Assembly (NCBI GenBank): GCA_021234155.1
Contig: JAJEKV010000082.1
Location: 1,917,377 to 1,981,376 of the forward strand
Length of the DNA stretch: 64,000 nucleotides
Reading direction: 5' to 3'
From: Isoetes taiwanensis
Lineage: Eukaryota > Streptophyta > Lycopodiopsida > Isoetales > Isoetaceae
The notes under the pieces were generated by a model. That model had not been told where the DNA came from and searched no databases. It saw only the letters and a list, made by a program, of their open reading frames with translations. The translations under genes and the position numbers were made by a program. Shown here one piece after another: positions 1-11,214 of the stretch. The stretch's first letter is position 1, and each line of letters opens with the position of its first letter.

Positions 1-521
1 TCCAAAATGAACACAGAGGATGCCATAGCCTTCCAGTGCCGCCATAGCCGCATACAACAGAAGAAAAAAATCAAATGTATGGAAAAGATCTTGCAAAGTA
101 TTGGAATTGCAATTTTTTGAACGGTAATTATTATGCAGAATCTAACCCGTTCTACAGATTGTGGGCTAAGGCTGTTTTGGATCCAGCAAAGCCAAGGTTG
201 CAGTTAAATCCACTTCTTAGGAAGCCTCTGTTTACCTAAATTTAGTTGCAATCCAGATTTGAGGATGGAGCTCTGAAGCCCTGCGATTTTGCATTGTTGA
301 CTCGTGGTATTTTGGATGGTTTTCTTTGCGGATGGGCGGATTATGCGGACTACAACAACTTCCTTGAGGATCCTGCGGTCTGTCTGATTATACTATGGCA
401 GTACGACGGTTTGATGAAGCTATGGTTCCTTGAAGCTATGACATGTCATAACTTTTTTTTGCTGCGGTTTGATGGAGGGTCGACCTGTGTGAAGCTGGGT
501 GTGGCAAATTCAAGAGCACCA
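1..521. other. No gene recognised
   Basis: I see no supported gene in this stretch. An open frame runs through 246-623, but its composition is poor and its last third is the dispersed repeat described at 522-620, so I do not treat it as coding. Confidence 0.4.
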
Positions 522-620
522 TTGGTTTGCTTCTTTTTTATTTGTTTTGCCTCAATCATGGGTTCGTTCTACACCATTGACATTCCTATGCATTTTTTCT
601 TTCAAAATTCTAATGGCCAT
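522..620 (+). repeat. Dispersed repeat, copy 1 (partner at 35249-35360)
   Basis: This ~100-bp stretch closely matches 35249-35360. Both begin near CACCATTGG, pass through a T-rich block, share GGTTCGTTCTACACCATTGACATT-like sequence and finish with TCAAAATTCTAATGGCCATT. Both can be read as GSFYTIDI...QNSNGH, but the similarity is at the DNA level and stops at the same point. It looks like the end of a dispersed element (for example a non-autonomous retroelement) rather than a shared protein domain. The element type is not identified. Confidence 0.6.
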
Positions 621-2357
621 TAGCCAAAGAGTTTGGTTGTCCATTTTTTATGAGTCCATTGGGTGGTTTATACAATTAAAATGAATCAAGGATATATATA
701 ACAAGCCTATAAAATGAGCCAAGAGTTTAGTTGTCCATTTTTTTATGAGTCCATTGGGTGGTTTTATACAATTCTGCTTATGATAAATTAGCCCAGCAAG
801 CAATGCATGGTATCTTATTGAAACTGTTCGATATGCAAGTCGATGGTTTAGAATATCTAGTCAAAACCCGACTAGCACAACCAGTTGTATTCATCAATAC
901 CTTCACCGTATTATCAACTCATCATAGACCAAGCTCACATAAGATGGTACATCAACTCCTTGCACAGCCTTATCCCAAACTCTTTTGACATGCCAATCCA
1001 AAACCATTGTTGAAATTCACGTGTCTAGAGTTAACGACATGGATTGGGTCAGGTATTACTTATACAACCACTCAATTATATTTTACTTTATTGCCTTTGA
1101 CTTTTAGCAAAGTATTTACGTATAAAGTCGTCATTTTGAGGATCCACAAAAATCGTCTTAGGCGTGAGGAATAATTGTTTTAATATCATCCCAGTCTATC
1201 ATGTTTAAAGACCAATTATAGGCTAGTTTAAAATCATTTGAGTCCTTGGTATAATTTTTTAACTATGAAGAGCACTCTATTATGCTCAAAGAACTCAGAC
1301 CTAACTTGTCAAAGTGTTGTTTATCATTTACTAATTACATGCTAATATGACTCAAAATTTGACACATCCCTGCATTTGCTATATAAGAGTTCTAGGCATT
1401 AGTCATTTCAATAAGAAATGGATCTAAATAGAATCAGGGAAAGCTTTAAACAAATGCTTATATACCTCAATATATAAGGCCATCCAATAAGACTCAAACT
1501 TTTTATACTTATAATGTTAAGCACTATTTAATTAAAGTGGGTCTCATTCCATTCCCATTTTTTTTCGGAACCCTGTTATTTTATACAAAAAGGAGAGCTC
1601 CGACTCGAAAACTGTCCAATATTCGAATATTTGTCTCTTAGTGTGGGTTCGAGCTTTCTCCCAGTTTTCTCGGATAGCGAGTCGAGAACAAGAACAATAC
1701 AACTCAAACAAAGGAAATTCATTAAAGATTGAAACCAAAGTTCTAGTTGAAAAAGAATTTTTATTAATAAATTGAATAGGTACAATGTATTTTACATCGG
1801 ACGCAGAGACCATGGCGGTCTTGCTGTCACTACAGTTACATCATCATGGTAGACCTTAGGGGATTAACTTGCGGGGCTTCTTCATGCCGTCTGTAAGCCT
1901 TGGGGGCAACCTGAAGAGTGTGGAATGCCTCACGAGGAGGTGCCTCGGGAGCCACCTACCGACTGGCCCACCGGCTTCTCCACTCTCCTCCATGACTTTT
2001 CATCGAATATGCTCCTTCCCCAACCTCCGTGGATGTTATGCAATGCTTGCAATTCTGGACTGTCTCAAATTTCTTCCCCTCTTCTTTATCCCGAGCGTGT
2101 GCATGGCATCTGCATTCACGAGCAACCTTATCCCAAAGGTCGGGTAAGAGTGTAGCGTGGCCCGGGATCGCGCTTTAACGATATCTCGCGCCTTGAGTGG
2201 GATGCGTGTGCGCCCTCTGGTCTCTCGTGATGCCCGAAGCGGGATCTCGTTTGGTGCGCGGGATCTGTGCCTGAACCACCTGGAGCAAGGAGAGTATGAT
2301 TAACAATTACGGTATCATTAGTCAAAACCAAGAAAAGAATGGTGAATTCAAAATACA
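621..2357. other. No gene recognised
   Basis: No reading frame here resembles a known protein. The 660-1500 part is AT-rich. At 1580-1700 there are scattered pieces of the TCGAGTCGAGAA word found elsewhere in the window (for example 1676-1688), and 1860-2290 is more GC-rich with no recognisable product. Confidence 0.4.
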
Positions 2358-2690
2358 ATGGAGAACATTCATTCTATATAACTGCATCCAATCACGTGGC
2401 AAGTAGTGCCTTTCTCCCGGAAAAGTCAAAGTACAACCATTCTCATTAGAATATGGTTGCATCCAATCACACACTGAAGCATACAAATGGTTTCGTCAAC
2501 GAGACAAGCAAGTCGAGAAAGGCCCAGGAAACCCAATGTACAACCATTATCATTATAGAATATGGCTGCATCCAGTCACACAAACAAACATACAAATGGT
2601 TTCATCAATAGGACAAAGCATGCCTTTCGACTCAGCGAGTCGAGAAAGTCAAAAAACTCAATGTACAAGTATATTCATTACAAAATATAG
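2358..2690 (+). repeat. Degenerate tandem repeat of about 105 bp with palindrome remnants
   Basis: The block GTACAACCATT.TCATTA.AATATGG.TGCATCCA.TCACA followed by CATACAAATGGTTTC.TCAA occurs at 2431 and 2538 (spacing 107). Weaker copies are visible at about 2360 and 2662. Two copies end in remnants of the TCGAGTCGAGAA palindrome (2505-2516 and 2627-2648). It lies just downstream of the HAD-module pseudogene on the minus strand. Function unknown. Confidence 0.6.
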
Positions 2691-3601
2691 TACATTTCTT
2701 CACGTTTTCTTTACAAGATTCACACAATTCGACTATCCAAAGTAGAGGTCGCTCTTTTTATCACCAAAATATTTGTCGTCCATAGCTTTCATGATGGGCC
2801 GCTCTGGATCGACCTCCTTGAGGTTCTGGATAGTTCATAATCACATCGACCACAAGTATGGCAAACGGGGATTCCGCCAAGACAGAACGAGATTGAAAGA
2901 CAACCACCTATCCGTTTCATACTCTTACGGTCGATAACTCTTGGCAATGATTGTATTGTGCGAAGTTATGATAGCACTTGTAGGCGAGTCGTCTATGATC
3001 GAGTGTTGTGTTTGTTAAAGTCTGGTATGCTTCATAAACCCCGGCCCGGCCTTTTCACCATAATAGGCTTCCCCTTTGTGATGGCTGGATCGAGGTCTGA
3101 CACATGCTCGACCCTTTCATTTCCTCAAACAAACTTGAACATCAAAACTGGAAGGCTGAGAACACCAAGGACATTGATAATATTTTTCTTTGCCATACAA
3201 GACCATATGGCCACTTGGAATCCCCGTTCCACGCACCACTCAATAATCTCCTTTGCTTTAGGTCGAGGATACACGATTTTAGACCCCGTTTTTGTCGGGA
3301 TTTATGAAGTGTTAAGCTCAGGGACGTCTTTATCGTGGTATACTGCAGCTAATACTCCATTGAGGTCAAATATTATAAGCTCGGTGGGCCCCCTGGATCC
3401 CAGTTAGAGTTTGACTCTGACCAGATTTCTGATTGATCGGAATCCATATGCAGGATCATTATTTTTTCAGGTCCTTTGTTGCTGCCCGCACTGTCTTGCT
3501 CTTGACTGCCTTTCTTGGATCCAGTATCCTCCACGTGATGTGAACTGCCAGCAGATTCGTGTGATATTATCAATGATCCCGATTCCTTGCGGTCGATGTC
3601 C

Positions 3602-3731
3602 CTGGAATGATGAAAGACGTCAGATAGGAAACATTTTCTCGACTCACGAGTCGAGAAAAGAAAAAACTAAAGACTCGGAGGGTTTCTCGACTCGCGAGTC
3701 AAGAAACACTCCGAGAGCAAAGTGAACTCAC
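3602..3731 (-). other. Predicted GT-AG intron holding two palindromes
   Basis: On the minus strand the exon ends ..CTGAGATTGAG and the intron starts GTGAGTTC at 3731. It ends ..CATTCCAG at 3602. Joining the exons completes an AGG codon and continues ..RDIDRKESGSLII.., so the phase agrees. Within its 130 bp lie two copies of the TCTCGACTCGCGAGTCGAGA-type palindrome, at 3634-3659 and 3683-3706, flanked by CTCGGAG and CTCCGAG, which extend the inverted symmetry. Confidence 0.65.
3634..3706. repeat. Two palindromes of the TCTCGACTCGCGAGTCGAGA family
   Basis: The first (3634-3659) is 26 bp with one mismatch at its centre (CTCACGAG). The second (3683-3706) is 24 bp with one mismatch in the right arm (GTCAAGA). 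They belong to a family of more than a dozen copies between 2.6 and 22.2 kb and lie wholly inside a predicted intron. Confidence 0.85.
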
Positions 3732-4815
3732 CTCAATCTCAGACTCTCCAGAATTAGTTCGGCAGCGTTGTCATCTAAACCTTGGACATTGTCGTCTCCG
3801 TCACCTTTCTCTCCCTGGCTGTCAGGTTTGTCTTCGTCATCATCGTCCTTACTGCTTCCATTTGTCTTCCTCCCTTTGAAATGCTCATGAAGCAGGTCCA
3901 GGTAGGTTTCAACCATGTCCTTATTTCCAACCACGGATATAGGTTTCATTCCATACAGCATAGCCCCCTGAGAGAACAGGCCATTCATCTACCACTCGCA
4001 TACAATATGATCTTCCTCGACCAAGCTGGTTATGAAGTACTTGATAACTCTTGGCCAGATAGGAATTCTATGTATTGGACCTGTCGCACCATCAGTGCGA
4101 CTTTGTCTATCAATGGCACATCCTCCATAAATCTGCCGCCCTTCCAGGGTTCCATCTGCTCTTGAGAAATCATGAACTTGTCGAGATAGCAGTGTTCGCT
4201 AGACCACCACTTGTCCAGGTCTGCAGCCGATCTTGAAACCAAAACCAAAACTACATTGGCAAAACTTGGTGCCTTCGGCAGGCCAAGTCTACACTCATGT
4301 TCCAGTTCGTATATGGAATACAAGATCTTGTTGGTGAAGTTAATATCAGCTGCCCATTGTGACATAACAGTTGTCTGATTGCCCGGCATGCAAAAGATAA
4401 GGAAACTGAAAGTATCCAGCTCGGTCATGTCCAGATACGTCTTGTACCACTGCTCAATGTCAGGTTTTTCATAAAATAGAGTGGGGTCTTCAATCATATT
4501 CATGGCAAATAGTGCCACGGGCCCAGGTGCCAGTTCTAGATCACCAAACCCCTTGTGTCCCAAGGTTACCAGGAATGGAGGGGAGCTATCATCCGTCTTA
4601 AATGGGACCACCCCGAATCCAAGCTTCCTCTTCAGAATTGCCATAACACGTTCAGGGAAGGGGAGGGTTTTGACGTTACGCTTTCGCTTGGTGTTGATGT
4701 AGGGTTCACATAGACGGTTCAACTCCTTCATGTCTTCCTCATCAAGCGCAGCCTTCTCCTTATAATAATCAAATTCATGGCATGCATTGGAGGCAACATT
4801 GCAAAAAACCATCAT

Positions 4816-6046
4816 TCATTTAAATTAGATTTATGTCAGGATTTTGGACCATTTTGGCACTGCAACTTTTTCCCGGGTTAGTAAATTTGCATCGAGAATG
4901 TGACTTTTTTTTTTATAACAGCACAACATGATTGCATTAAAAATTAAAAATATTTCACATATGCATGTTGAGTTACATATTGCCAATTACTTCTCAGAAG
5001 TGACCCCTAGAGATATCATAGCTTTCTTTTTTTTTCTTTTTTTTTTTGAAGAGACGGCAGTTTTTGTATTCATATGATATAACTTTACAGCACAAAAAAA
5101 ACCCTGAAGATTCAGGGAAAAAGATAAGAAACTGTTCTCAGAATATACAGTAAATGAAAAAAGTAGAGTACTCATCATGGAGTTGTTCAACATCTTCTTT
5201 GGGTCAACTTACTATAGGGAACAACCTTCTTCTGCTGAACCAAATACTATAGGACCTTCTCTATAAATTTCCACCACTAATCCACTTACTGGCTCAACTG
5301 CAACAGCTTCTGTTACCCTTATTGGCCAGATTTGGATTAAGCACAAGTAATAATTCCCAGTATCCTTTGAAGATTAGTAGGATAAATTGGACCAAAACCT
5401 GAATAGAAAAGAAGGACATATAGCCAAGTAATTGCCCAAACCTTATGCCTGAAGAGAACGCATTCCCATTGTAGAGGTAGCAGAGCTCCTAGCTCCCCAT
5501 GCTTCTGAATCCATTAAAATCCAACTAGACCACCAGCCCAACCCTAGAAGATGATCCAAAAGATGGTGCATTGTTGGCGAAACCTCTAGGTCATCATGCT
5601 TCCATACGGGCAAAGATTCAAGAACTAGCAGTCTACATAACCCTTCATCAGAAAGTGAAATCCAAGGTCTCCCGAAACTTGAATTTCAAGGTTTTTAATA
5701 CAATTTACCTGACCACATCTGCAAAGACACATGGAAATTCCCATATATACATAGAACATTTAAAGGGAAAGCAGTAATAAATGGAATAGGCTGCCACACT
5801 ATTCCTGAAGCTGCCACCTTCTTTTATGGATATGATTCTCTGCCTCCAAGCAGCCTAACCAATCAACAATCTAAATAATAGCAGAAGGTTACTCAGGCTC
5901 AAACAGTTATCTTGAAGCTAGTTAGGCTTAGAACAAGCCCAACCCACCAGACTACTCTCAGGGCCCAGTCTTAAATTATCAACTGTAATAAGGCACCAAA
6001 ACATTCTGCCATAATTTTCAAAAACTGACTAATCATACTGCCATGG
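4816..6046. other. No gene recognised
   Basis: This gap separates two degenerate elements that both read on the minus strand. It contains long T-runs (4909-4918, 5026-5047) and otherwise ordinary AT-rich sequence. If copy 2 of the DGQH/HAD family once had an N-terminal part it should lie here, but I find no DGQH motif. Confidence 0.4.
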
Positions 6047-8843
6047 CTACAGAATCCTCACTTCCACAGGTATTGTAACCCTAGCAGTCTTGCCTGGGAT
6101 GACCTTTGGGGTCCATGAAAACAAAATAGTATCTAACTCAACCCAATCATCCCCTTCAATAGGGTTTCTCTTCCATCTCTTTGTCCAACAGTCTCTATAC
6201 ATTTCTTCCTCTGCCACTGCATTTAACTGATGCACTGGACACCACCACTCCACACGAACTTTGTTCACGTTGCGGTCACCTACTTCTTTGCAAACCTCTG
6301 AGATGGTGTAACCCATCCACACAGGGTATATCTCTTTGCGCTCTGGTACTATAAGTGCAAATTGATGGCAAAGCAAGTCATCTTTGGGATCATAATCCTC
6401 CAGCCCGAGATATTTAGGCCTTCCTTTCCTAGGACCAACATAGTGTTTTTCAGAATTTGGAGGAGCCATCGACTTCTTGAATACTACTAACCACATCATC
6501 AACTTCCTCGGGTGTTATCAAGTCTCTCCACCTAGTCTTAGGTAGCCATCCATCTTTCGGTTCATCGAGGAGGATGTGTCTACTTGTCCCAATAATCCAT
6601 GTACCGTGTCCAATAATCTATCAATGCAAGGTTGGTATCATTGGGGTTATTTTTCCAATACTTGACGATTTAAATGCCGGCCCAATGTGCTTTGCAATGA
6701 ATCCACCTCTGCAAAAGGCTTAAGAGCTTTTTGGTTGACCCCTTGGAATCTTAGGGTTTACCATTTTCATCTTCGTGCCATATAGGTACTCATTCATCGG
6801 CCTCTATTTATCATCCGAAGGTCTCATCTTCCATTGCATTATTGGCTTATTTCCCATGATCCGGAAAGTGTAATCAAGAGGTCTAGATTGACCTTCCATA
6901 TCAAGAGCATAACCTTCGATAAAAATTCTTCCAATCGGGCACCTCTTGTATGATCAACCCTATAGGAGAAGGTGAAATGCATTCACTAAGAACTTCTATT
7001 AGTCTAGGAAGATTGGTCACAGCTTTTGAGATTTCAAGCCAAGACTATACTTCCCAAACAATGCATCCACATCCTCATGAGTATGTCCGGGCATTAAGAA
7101 CCCTAAATTCACTCTTTCAAAGACACCCAAAGCTGTTAAATAAGATTGGAATGAGAACATATACTGTTTTTATTCTCGGCCCAAAGACAATTGTCAAGTT
7201 GGAGGAGGAACCTTGGTGGTAGATCTCGAGGTTGGGAACGTGAACTTGAGGCTCCAACATGTTCGTAAGCACCCGACTTCCTAAACCTTGCCTTAGTAAA
7301 CTTTTCTAAATTATTAGGCTTTCTATCCAACAATGCATCAAGAGTGGTTGGCTACCACCTCCGTGGTTGTGGAGGTCACCGTAATAACCACTCTCATAGT
7401 TCCTCAAGCACCTCATCACACTTCCAATATGAAAATCGGGACCATCACTCTACAATTGCAAACTAAAATGGCCATAATAAATTGGCACCGAGCCATGCAC
7501 TATTGCACTGTCGGAGAGACTTGCAAAGGATAAGCTCTATTGATTTGCTTGGGTATGTAACTATCTTTGTGGCAAACAAGTCTTCGATTGATCCATCTTG
7601 TCATGTATAATACAAACATAGTTATTGGGTTCCAAACACGATAATGTTCTCCACATCCAATAAATGGATCTGCATGATAGTTGGTCTGTCATGTGATCTT
7701 TCATTTGCTCTCTTATCTTAGCCCTTTGGCTTGGTTGCTTGGTCTTATCCAGAATCTCTTTCAACTTAGCACACAAGTTGCACTTTGCAAAGTTGTTCGA
7801 AGTGTGCTTGCTCCATAGTTCACCAAGCCGGGTTGAGATATTGCGGTGTAATGTAGTTCTCGAAGCAAAGCATTCACTTCCTCCAATATGCTCTTCTGGG
7901 TACAATGGGATGGCAATCTCTTCTCGACAACTATTTTTCCCTGTTGATCTTTCCTACTTTTATGTGGCATATTCTCAACATTGAATTCAACATATTTTTC
8001 AAAAACCTCCCTAGCAGTCAGGATCCTAGAAGTTGGCCTCAACATGCCATTATTTCCATGTAATGCAATTTTACTCCCCTTTGCATGACTTGCTTGCCAA
8101 TTTTGCCAAGATGAAATTGGAATGCCATGAATATATATCCATGCAACTTTACATATCCATGTCCCTAGCAGTGGGTATTTTTTTTTCTTTGGAAATTTTT
8201 CATCTTGAAGTGCAAGCTCATGAATGGAGTACATGTAAGTCCTCCCTCTCATCACAAGTATACTCTTGGAAGGTGGCTCTTGCTTCCACCAATTCATCAA
8301 TTTCAAACTTCCGAACACAATTAGCCCAACAACATTCCATTCCCTTACCTTAGTCGAGCTTCACGTGAACAATCACTACTTGACTTGGACCTCTTGCTAG
8401 GATAATGTTTCACCACCGAGTGTGCCCTCTTCTCAAAAATGTGGTCCCGGCAGCTATTGGAGGTGCATTAAAAAATCGGTGTCATCCATAACCTCCGGCT
8501 CGTAAAAGGAATTCTTCTATAAACTCAATGCGGGCTATAGGCCATGGCATGATGCATGGAACCTCCAATTGTTTAATACAAGCGATTGCAATCCTCGGGT
8601 GATTTGACCTTTTTCCTTCCATTTTTCTTCTAAACTTGTTATGGCCACACCCACTTTATCCTCTCCTAACCTTTCATCATTGACAGCTTGGATAGGATCA
8701 GCTAGTATGATAGTTCCTTCACCTACTAGCTCCTTATTGCATTGGTGCTTCACTTTCACCTTCTTATTCTTCCAATCCAACCCATCAGAGGATAATTTGC
8801 TTAGTAGACTCAGCCTCAACACCCTTTGGGTGGTCCACACCAT
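6047..8843 (-). pseudogene. Degenerate D-D transposase-like gene, copy A (DUF7869-like)
   Basis: On the minus strand successive frames show the same blocks, in the same order, as copy B at 23401-26357. They are an N-terminal NDERLGEDKVGVAI (about 8660), a Cys pair AKCNLCAKLKEILDKT (about 7790), SCRSIYWMWRT and CIIHDKMDQSKTCLP (7690-7580), the acidic core FLLQLDNC..AENKN (7190-7205), GFLMPGHTHEDVDALFGKYS (7100-7040), NKPIMQWKMRPSDD (about 6840) and a C-terminal domain YPVWMGYTISEV..VRVEWW ending at 6047. The LDN and HTHEDVDALFG motifs resemble plant and animal proteins annotated with DUF7869, which I take to be transposases. Multiple frameshifts and stops make it non-functional. Confidence 0.65.
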
Positions 8844-9102
8844 TCACCTACAAGAACAATGTTTACAATGGGGTAACAATGTGATAAGAACATGTTGTAA
8901 CAATGTTGAAACATGTTGGGGGGGATAGGTATTACATTTTTACCCTTTTTAGGATCCACACGCTTCACCTATATAAAGTTAAATGTCTTAATATTAGTTC
9001 GAAAAAAGGACAAATTAAATTTGAGAATAGATTAAAGGGAACTTTAAAAAATACCAAAAAAACCATTAAATGGACAAATATATGTTGTAAGTGCAGCCAA
9101 AA

Positions 9103-9345
9103 ATAGGTTGTAAGTATAGCTTAGGTGCAGGTAATTATGCAAAATTAATGATAACATAGGGTGTATGTTAGTAGTACTAATGAGGTAAGTATTGGTCGTA
9201 ATTCTAGATAGGCCAAAGTAGGTTGTAAGTATAGATGAGGTCTAGGTAATTATACAAAATTAATGACAACATAGGTTTTAAGTATAGCTCACATGTGGGT
9301 AATGCTATAGAGAATTAATGATAACCTAGGGCGTAATTAATTCAA
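9103..9345 (+). repeat. Degenerate tandem repeat with GGTTGTAAGTATAG motif
   Basis: The words GGTTGTAAGTATAG, GGTAATTAT.CAAAATTAATGA and TAACATAGG recur in the same order about three times (near 9105, 9221 and 9270). The stretch before it (8844-9102) is AT-rich and carries no gene I can recognise. Confidence 0.5.
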
Positions 9346-9529
9346 TAGATATGATTAGTATATGATGTGATGGATATAATTCGTATATGATGTGATGGAA
9401 TCATAATTACAACCGCACCTATACGAAACCTTGCATGTAACTACTATATCTTGCATGAAACCCTCCATTCCTTCAACCGCCCATCCTTTATTTCTTCTAG
9501 CGCCATTCTATCGCATTTTCTTCCTTACC

Positions 9530-9982
9530 ATGGTGAGCCATCTTTGCCCGCATCCCGCCCATCTCGGATGGACTCGCCTCCGAGAGGCGAAGAGGGAGAT
9601 CAGAAAACTGATCAAGAAATTCATTCCTCCATTCCGCAGATGCCGTTGTGGCTACCTTCCGCACCAAAGTCCGGATAATTGCGAGGAGTTGTTTCTTCAG
9701 GGTAAGCTTCGCCCTGGGAAGGAGTATCTCAGCACAAGCACTAGCAGCCCTGAGTCCCCCCATACACCAGCAGATTCTGATGAAGAGATGGAGAAGGAGG
9801 TTGAAAAAGAAGAAGAAATGGAGGAAGCAGATGAGGAGTGGCGAGAAGAGTTGGACGAAGAGAAGAAGCACATTTTAATGGACGCCCTCTCCTCCTCGGA
9901 TGATGAATTTACTGCAGAAGCCATTCTTGAAGAGATGGCAGATGAAAACTCAGAGGAAGAAGAGGAGGAGGTAGAGGGCTGA
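9530..9982 (+). CDS. Hypothetical small acidic protein
   Basis: This is an open frame of 150 residues; the ATG at 9530 has a favourable context (ACCATGG), while an in-frame ATG lies at 9431. The N-terminal half is basic and Cys-containing (REAKREIRKLIKKFIPPF then RRCRCGYLPH). A Ser/Pro-rich linker follows, and the C-terminal ~65 residues are almost entirely Glu/Asp (EEME.., DEEKKH, SSSDDEF, ending EEEEEEVEG). No family is recognised. Charge-biased tails of this kind occur in transposon accessory proteins and nuclear proteins alike. It sits between two degenerate elements, with no visible partner, and may be spurious. Confidence 0.35.
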   Translation: MVSHLCPHPAHLGWTRLREAKREIRKLIKKFIPPFRRCRCGYLPHQSPDNCEELFLQGKLRPGKEYLSTSTSSPESPHTPADSDEEMEKEVEKEEEMEEADEEWREELDEEKKHILMDALSSSDDEFTAEAILEEMADENSEEEEEEVEG

Positions 9983-10025
9983 TTTTCTTTGTTTGTTTTT
10001 GTTATTTAGTTTTTTGTTAAGAAAA

Positions 10026-10160
10026 GAGAGCTGGGCATCTCCAAAAAAGGCCTCAAATGATGATTATGAATGGAGCTAGGCATCTCCTTAAACTGCCTAG
10101 AACTTTTGTAATTTTGTAACACAGAGCTGGGCAACTCTAATAAAAGGCCTTATGTAAAAA
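10026..10160 (+). repeat. Three short tandem repeats downstream of the acidic ORF
   Basis: AGCTGGGCATCTCC..AAAGGCC, AGCTAGGCATCTCC..AACTGCC and AGCTGGGCAACTC..AAAAGGCC follow one another at about 10030, 10073 and 10125, spaced roughly 45-50 bp. They lie immediately 3' of the acidic ORF. Confidence 0.5.
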
Positions 10161-10278
10161 TTTTCAATGGCAATACAAGGATTTAATGACTGCAATATGT
10201 TTCTTTAGTGTCAACTCTAACTTAAAAGCATAACTGTAATTTCTTCGTAAGTTTGTTTTGAATTCGCTCTTTCATTCT

Positions 10279-10500
10279 TAATTTTTGAGAGAGCTGAAGT
10301 GAGATCACAAAGCGAGAAATATGTTTGTGTGCAAAATGTTTAAATTGTCAAGGTCAATACACTGGCATGAATTGCACTGAATTAGCTTTATGCAGTTCAC
10401 GCCAGGCGTGTATTGGACCTGTACAATGTAAACATTTTGCACACAAACATATTTCGCGCCTGGCGTGATTTCACTTCAGCTCTCTCATATTTAAAAATTA
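10279..10500. repeat. Foldback (large imperfect inverted repeat) with CGCCWGGCG palindromes
   Basis: The left arm starts TAATTTTTGAGAGAGCTGAAG at 10279 and the right arm ends CTCTCATATTTAAAAATTA at 10500. Both contain the word AATATGTTTGTGTGCAAAATG (reversed on the right), and the inner arms pair GGTCAATACACTGGCATGAATTGCA with TGCAGTTCACGCCAGGCGTGTATTGGACC (in parts). The fold spans ~222 bp. Two GC-rich 13-bp words, CACGCCAGGCGTG at 10398-10410 and CGCGCCTGGCGTG at 10455-10467, sit within it. It could be a MITE-like foldback or a hairpin RNA source. Confidence 0.75.
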
Positions 10501-10523
10501 CAGTACAGCTTCTGAAGAAATTA

Positions 10524-10790
10524 CACGCATGGCGTGAATTGCATACAGTAACTAGCTGTCGTATCTTAATATTTCCTAACAAAGACCTGCTAATTTTTTT
10601 AATGCATTAAATGAGTTTACAATTCATAAGACTTCTGCTAATGCCAGTACTGCATTTAAATTACAAATGAATGGTATTCGCTCATGGCGCGAAATCACTA
10701 ATTTGTTTTTTCTCTCTAACTTACAGATTTATGAATTCGCGCCTGGCGCGTATTCAACTGAACATACGCCTGGCGCGTATTCAACTGAAG
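10524..10790. repeat. Further CGCCWGGCG-type words
   Basis: CACGCATGGCGTG (10524-10536), CATGGCGCG (about 10684), CGCGCCTGGCGCG (10738-10750) and CGCCTGGCGCG (10767-10777) continue the series. The last two are in a direct repeat containing TGGCGCGTATTCAACTGAA. Confidence 0.7.
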
Positions 10791-11214
10791 TTCCTCCTGT
10801 GCCAGCATAGGCTACAAGCATAGGCTTATTCAATGAGTTGTGTCGTGCTCTGGAGGGGCTTGAAATTTAGAATGCTCAGCTGAGAATGAGAGTTGCAGAC
10901 CTCGAAGCCATTTTGGGTAATATCCCAATAGCTGCACCATCTTATTTGCCAGATTCTTGTGTGCTAGCTTATCTTGTTACAACAGCATTTGAGACTATTG
11001 TGCCAGCATTTGAGACTACTGAGGAACAACACACAGATGAATAACACATAGACGTAATTAAAACAATGTAAATAGTGTCTAGTGTTTGTTAAATTCCTGA
11101 ATGGTCTGGTCTGCAGGCCTTATAGTTTTGAAATTTTGAATGAATGGTCTGGTATGCAAGCGTTTTAATTTCATACATATGACAGAATCAGCTTGTGTAT
11201 CTTAGTATAAGCAC

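Larger units (their letters stand above)
2733..4815 (-). pseudogene. Broken DGQH/HAD-family gene, copy 2 (middle region plus FCP1-like phosphatase module)
   Basis: Read on the minus strand, 4815-4030 is one open segment of 261 residues, rich in Trp and without a family name I recognise (..YYKEKAALDEEDMKELNRL.., ..LDKWWSSEHCYLDKF..). After a 1-base shift near 4040 it continues through DHIVCEW, an in-frame TAG, and NGLFSQGAMLYGMKP to an acidic linker (3988-3733). A phase-consistent GT-AG intron (3602-3731) joins this to a Ser/Gly linker and, after a slip in a G-run near 3377, to an FCP1/NIF-type HAD domain: ELIIFDLNGVL (about 3350), PRPKAKEIIEWCVERGFQVAIWS (3270-3200, shown in parts), GKPIMVK and IIDDSPTSA (about 2985). 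The tail ends at TAG 2733-2735. The module order and tail match copy 1 at 12139-17033. At least three lesions make it a pseudogene. The DGQH part is not visible upstream. Confidence 0.65.

Noticed and set aside
246-623. 125-codon plus-strand gene
   Set aside because: The only part with a match in the window is the dispersed DNA repeat at its end; the rest has no recognisable protein signal.
9497-9924. Minus-strand frames opposite the acidic ORF (Ser- or Phe-rich)
   Set aside because: They are reverse readings of the GAA/GAG-rich tract and carry no domain.
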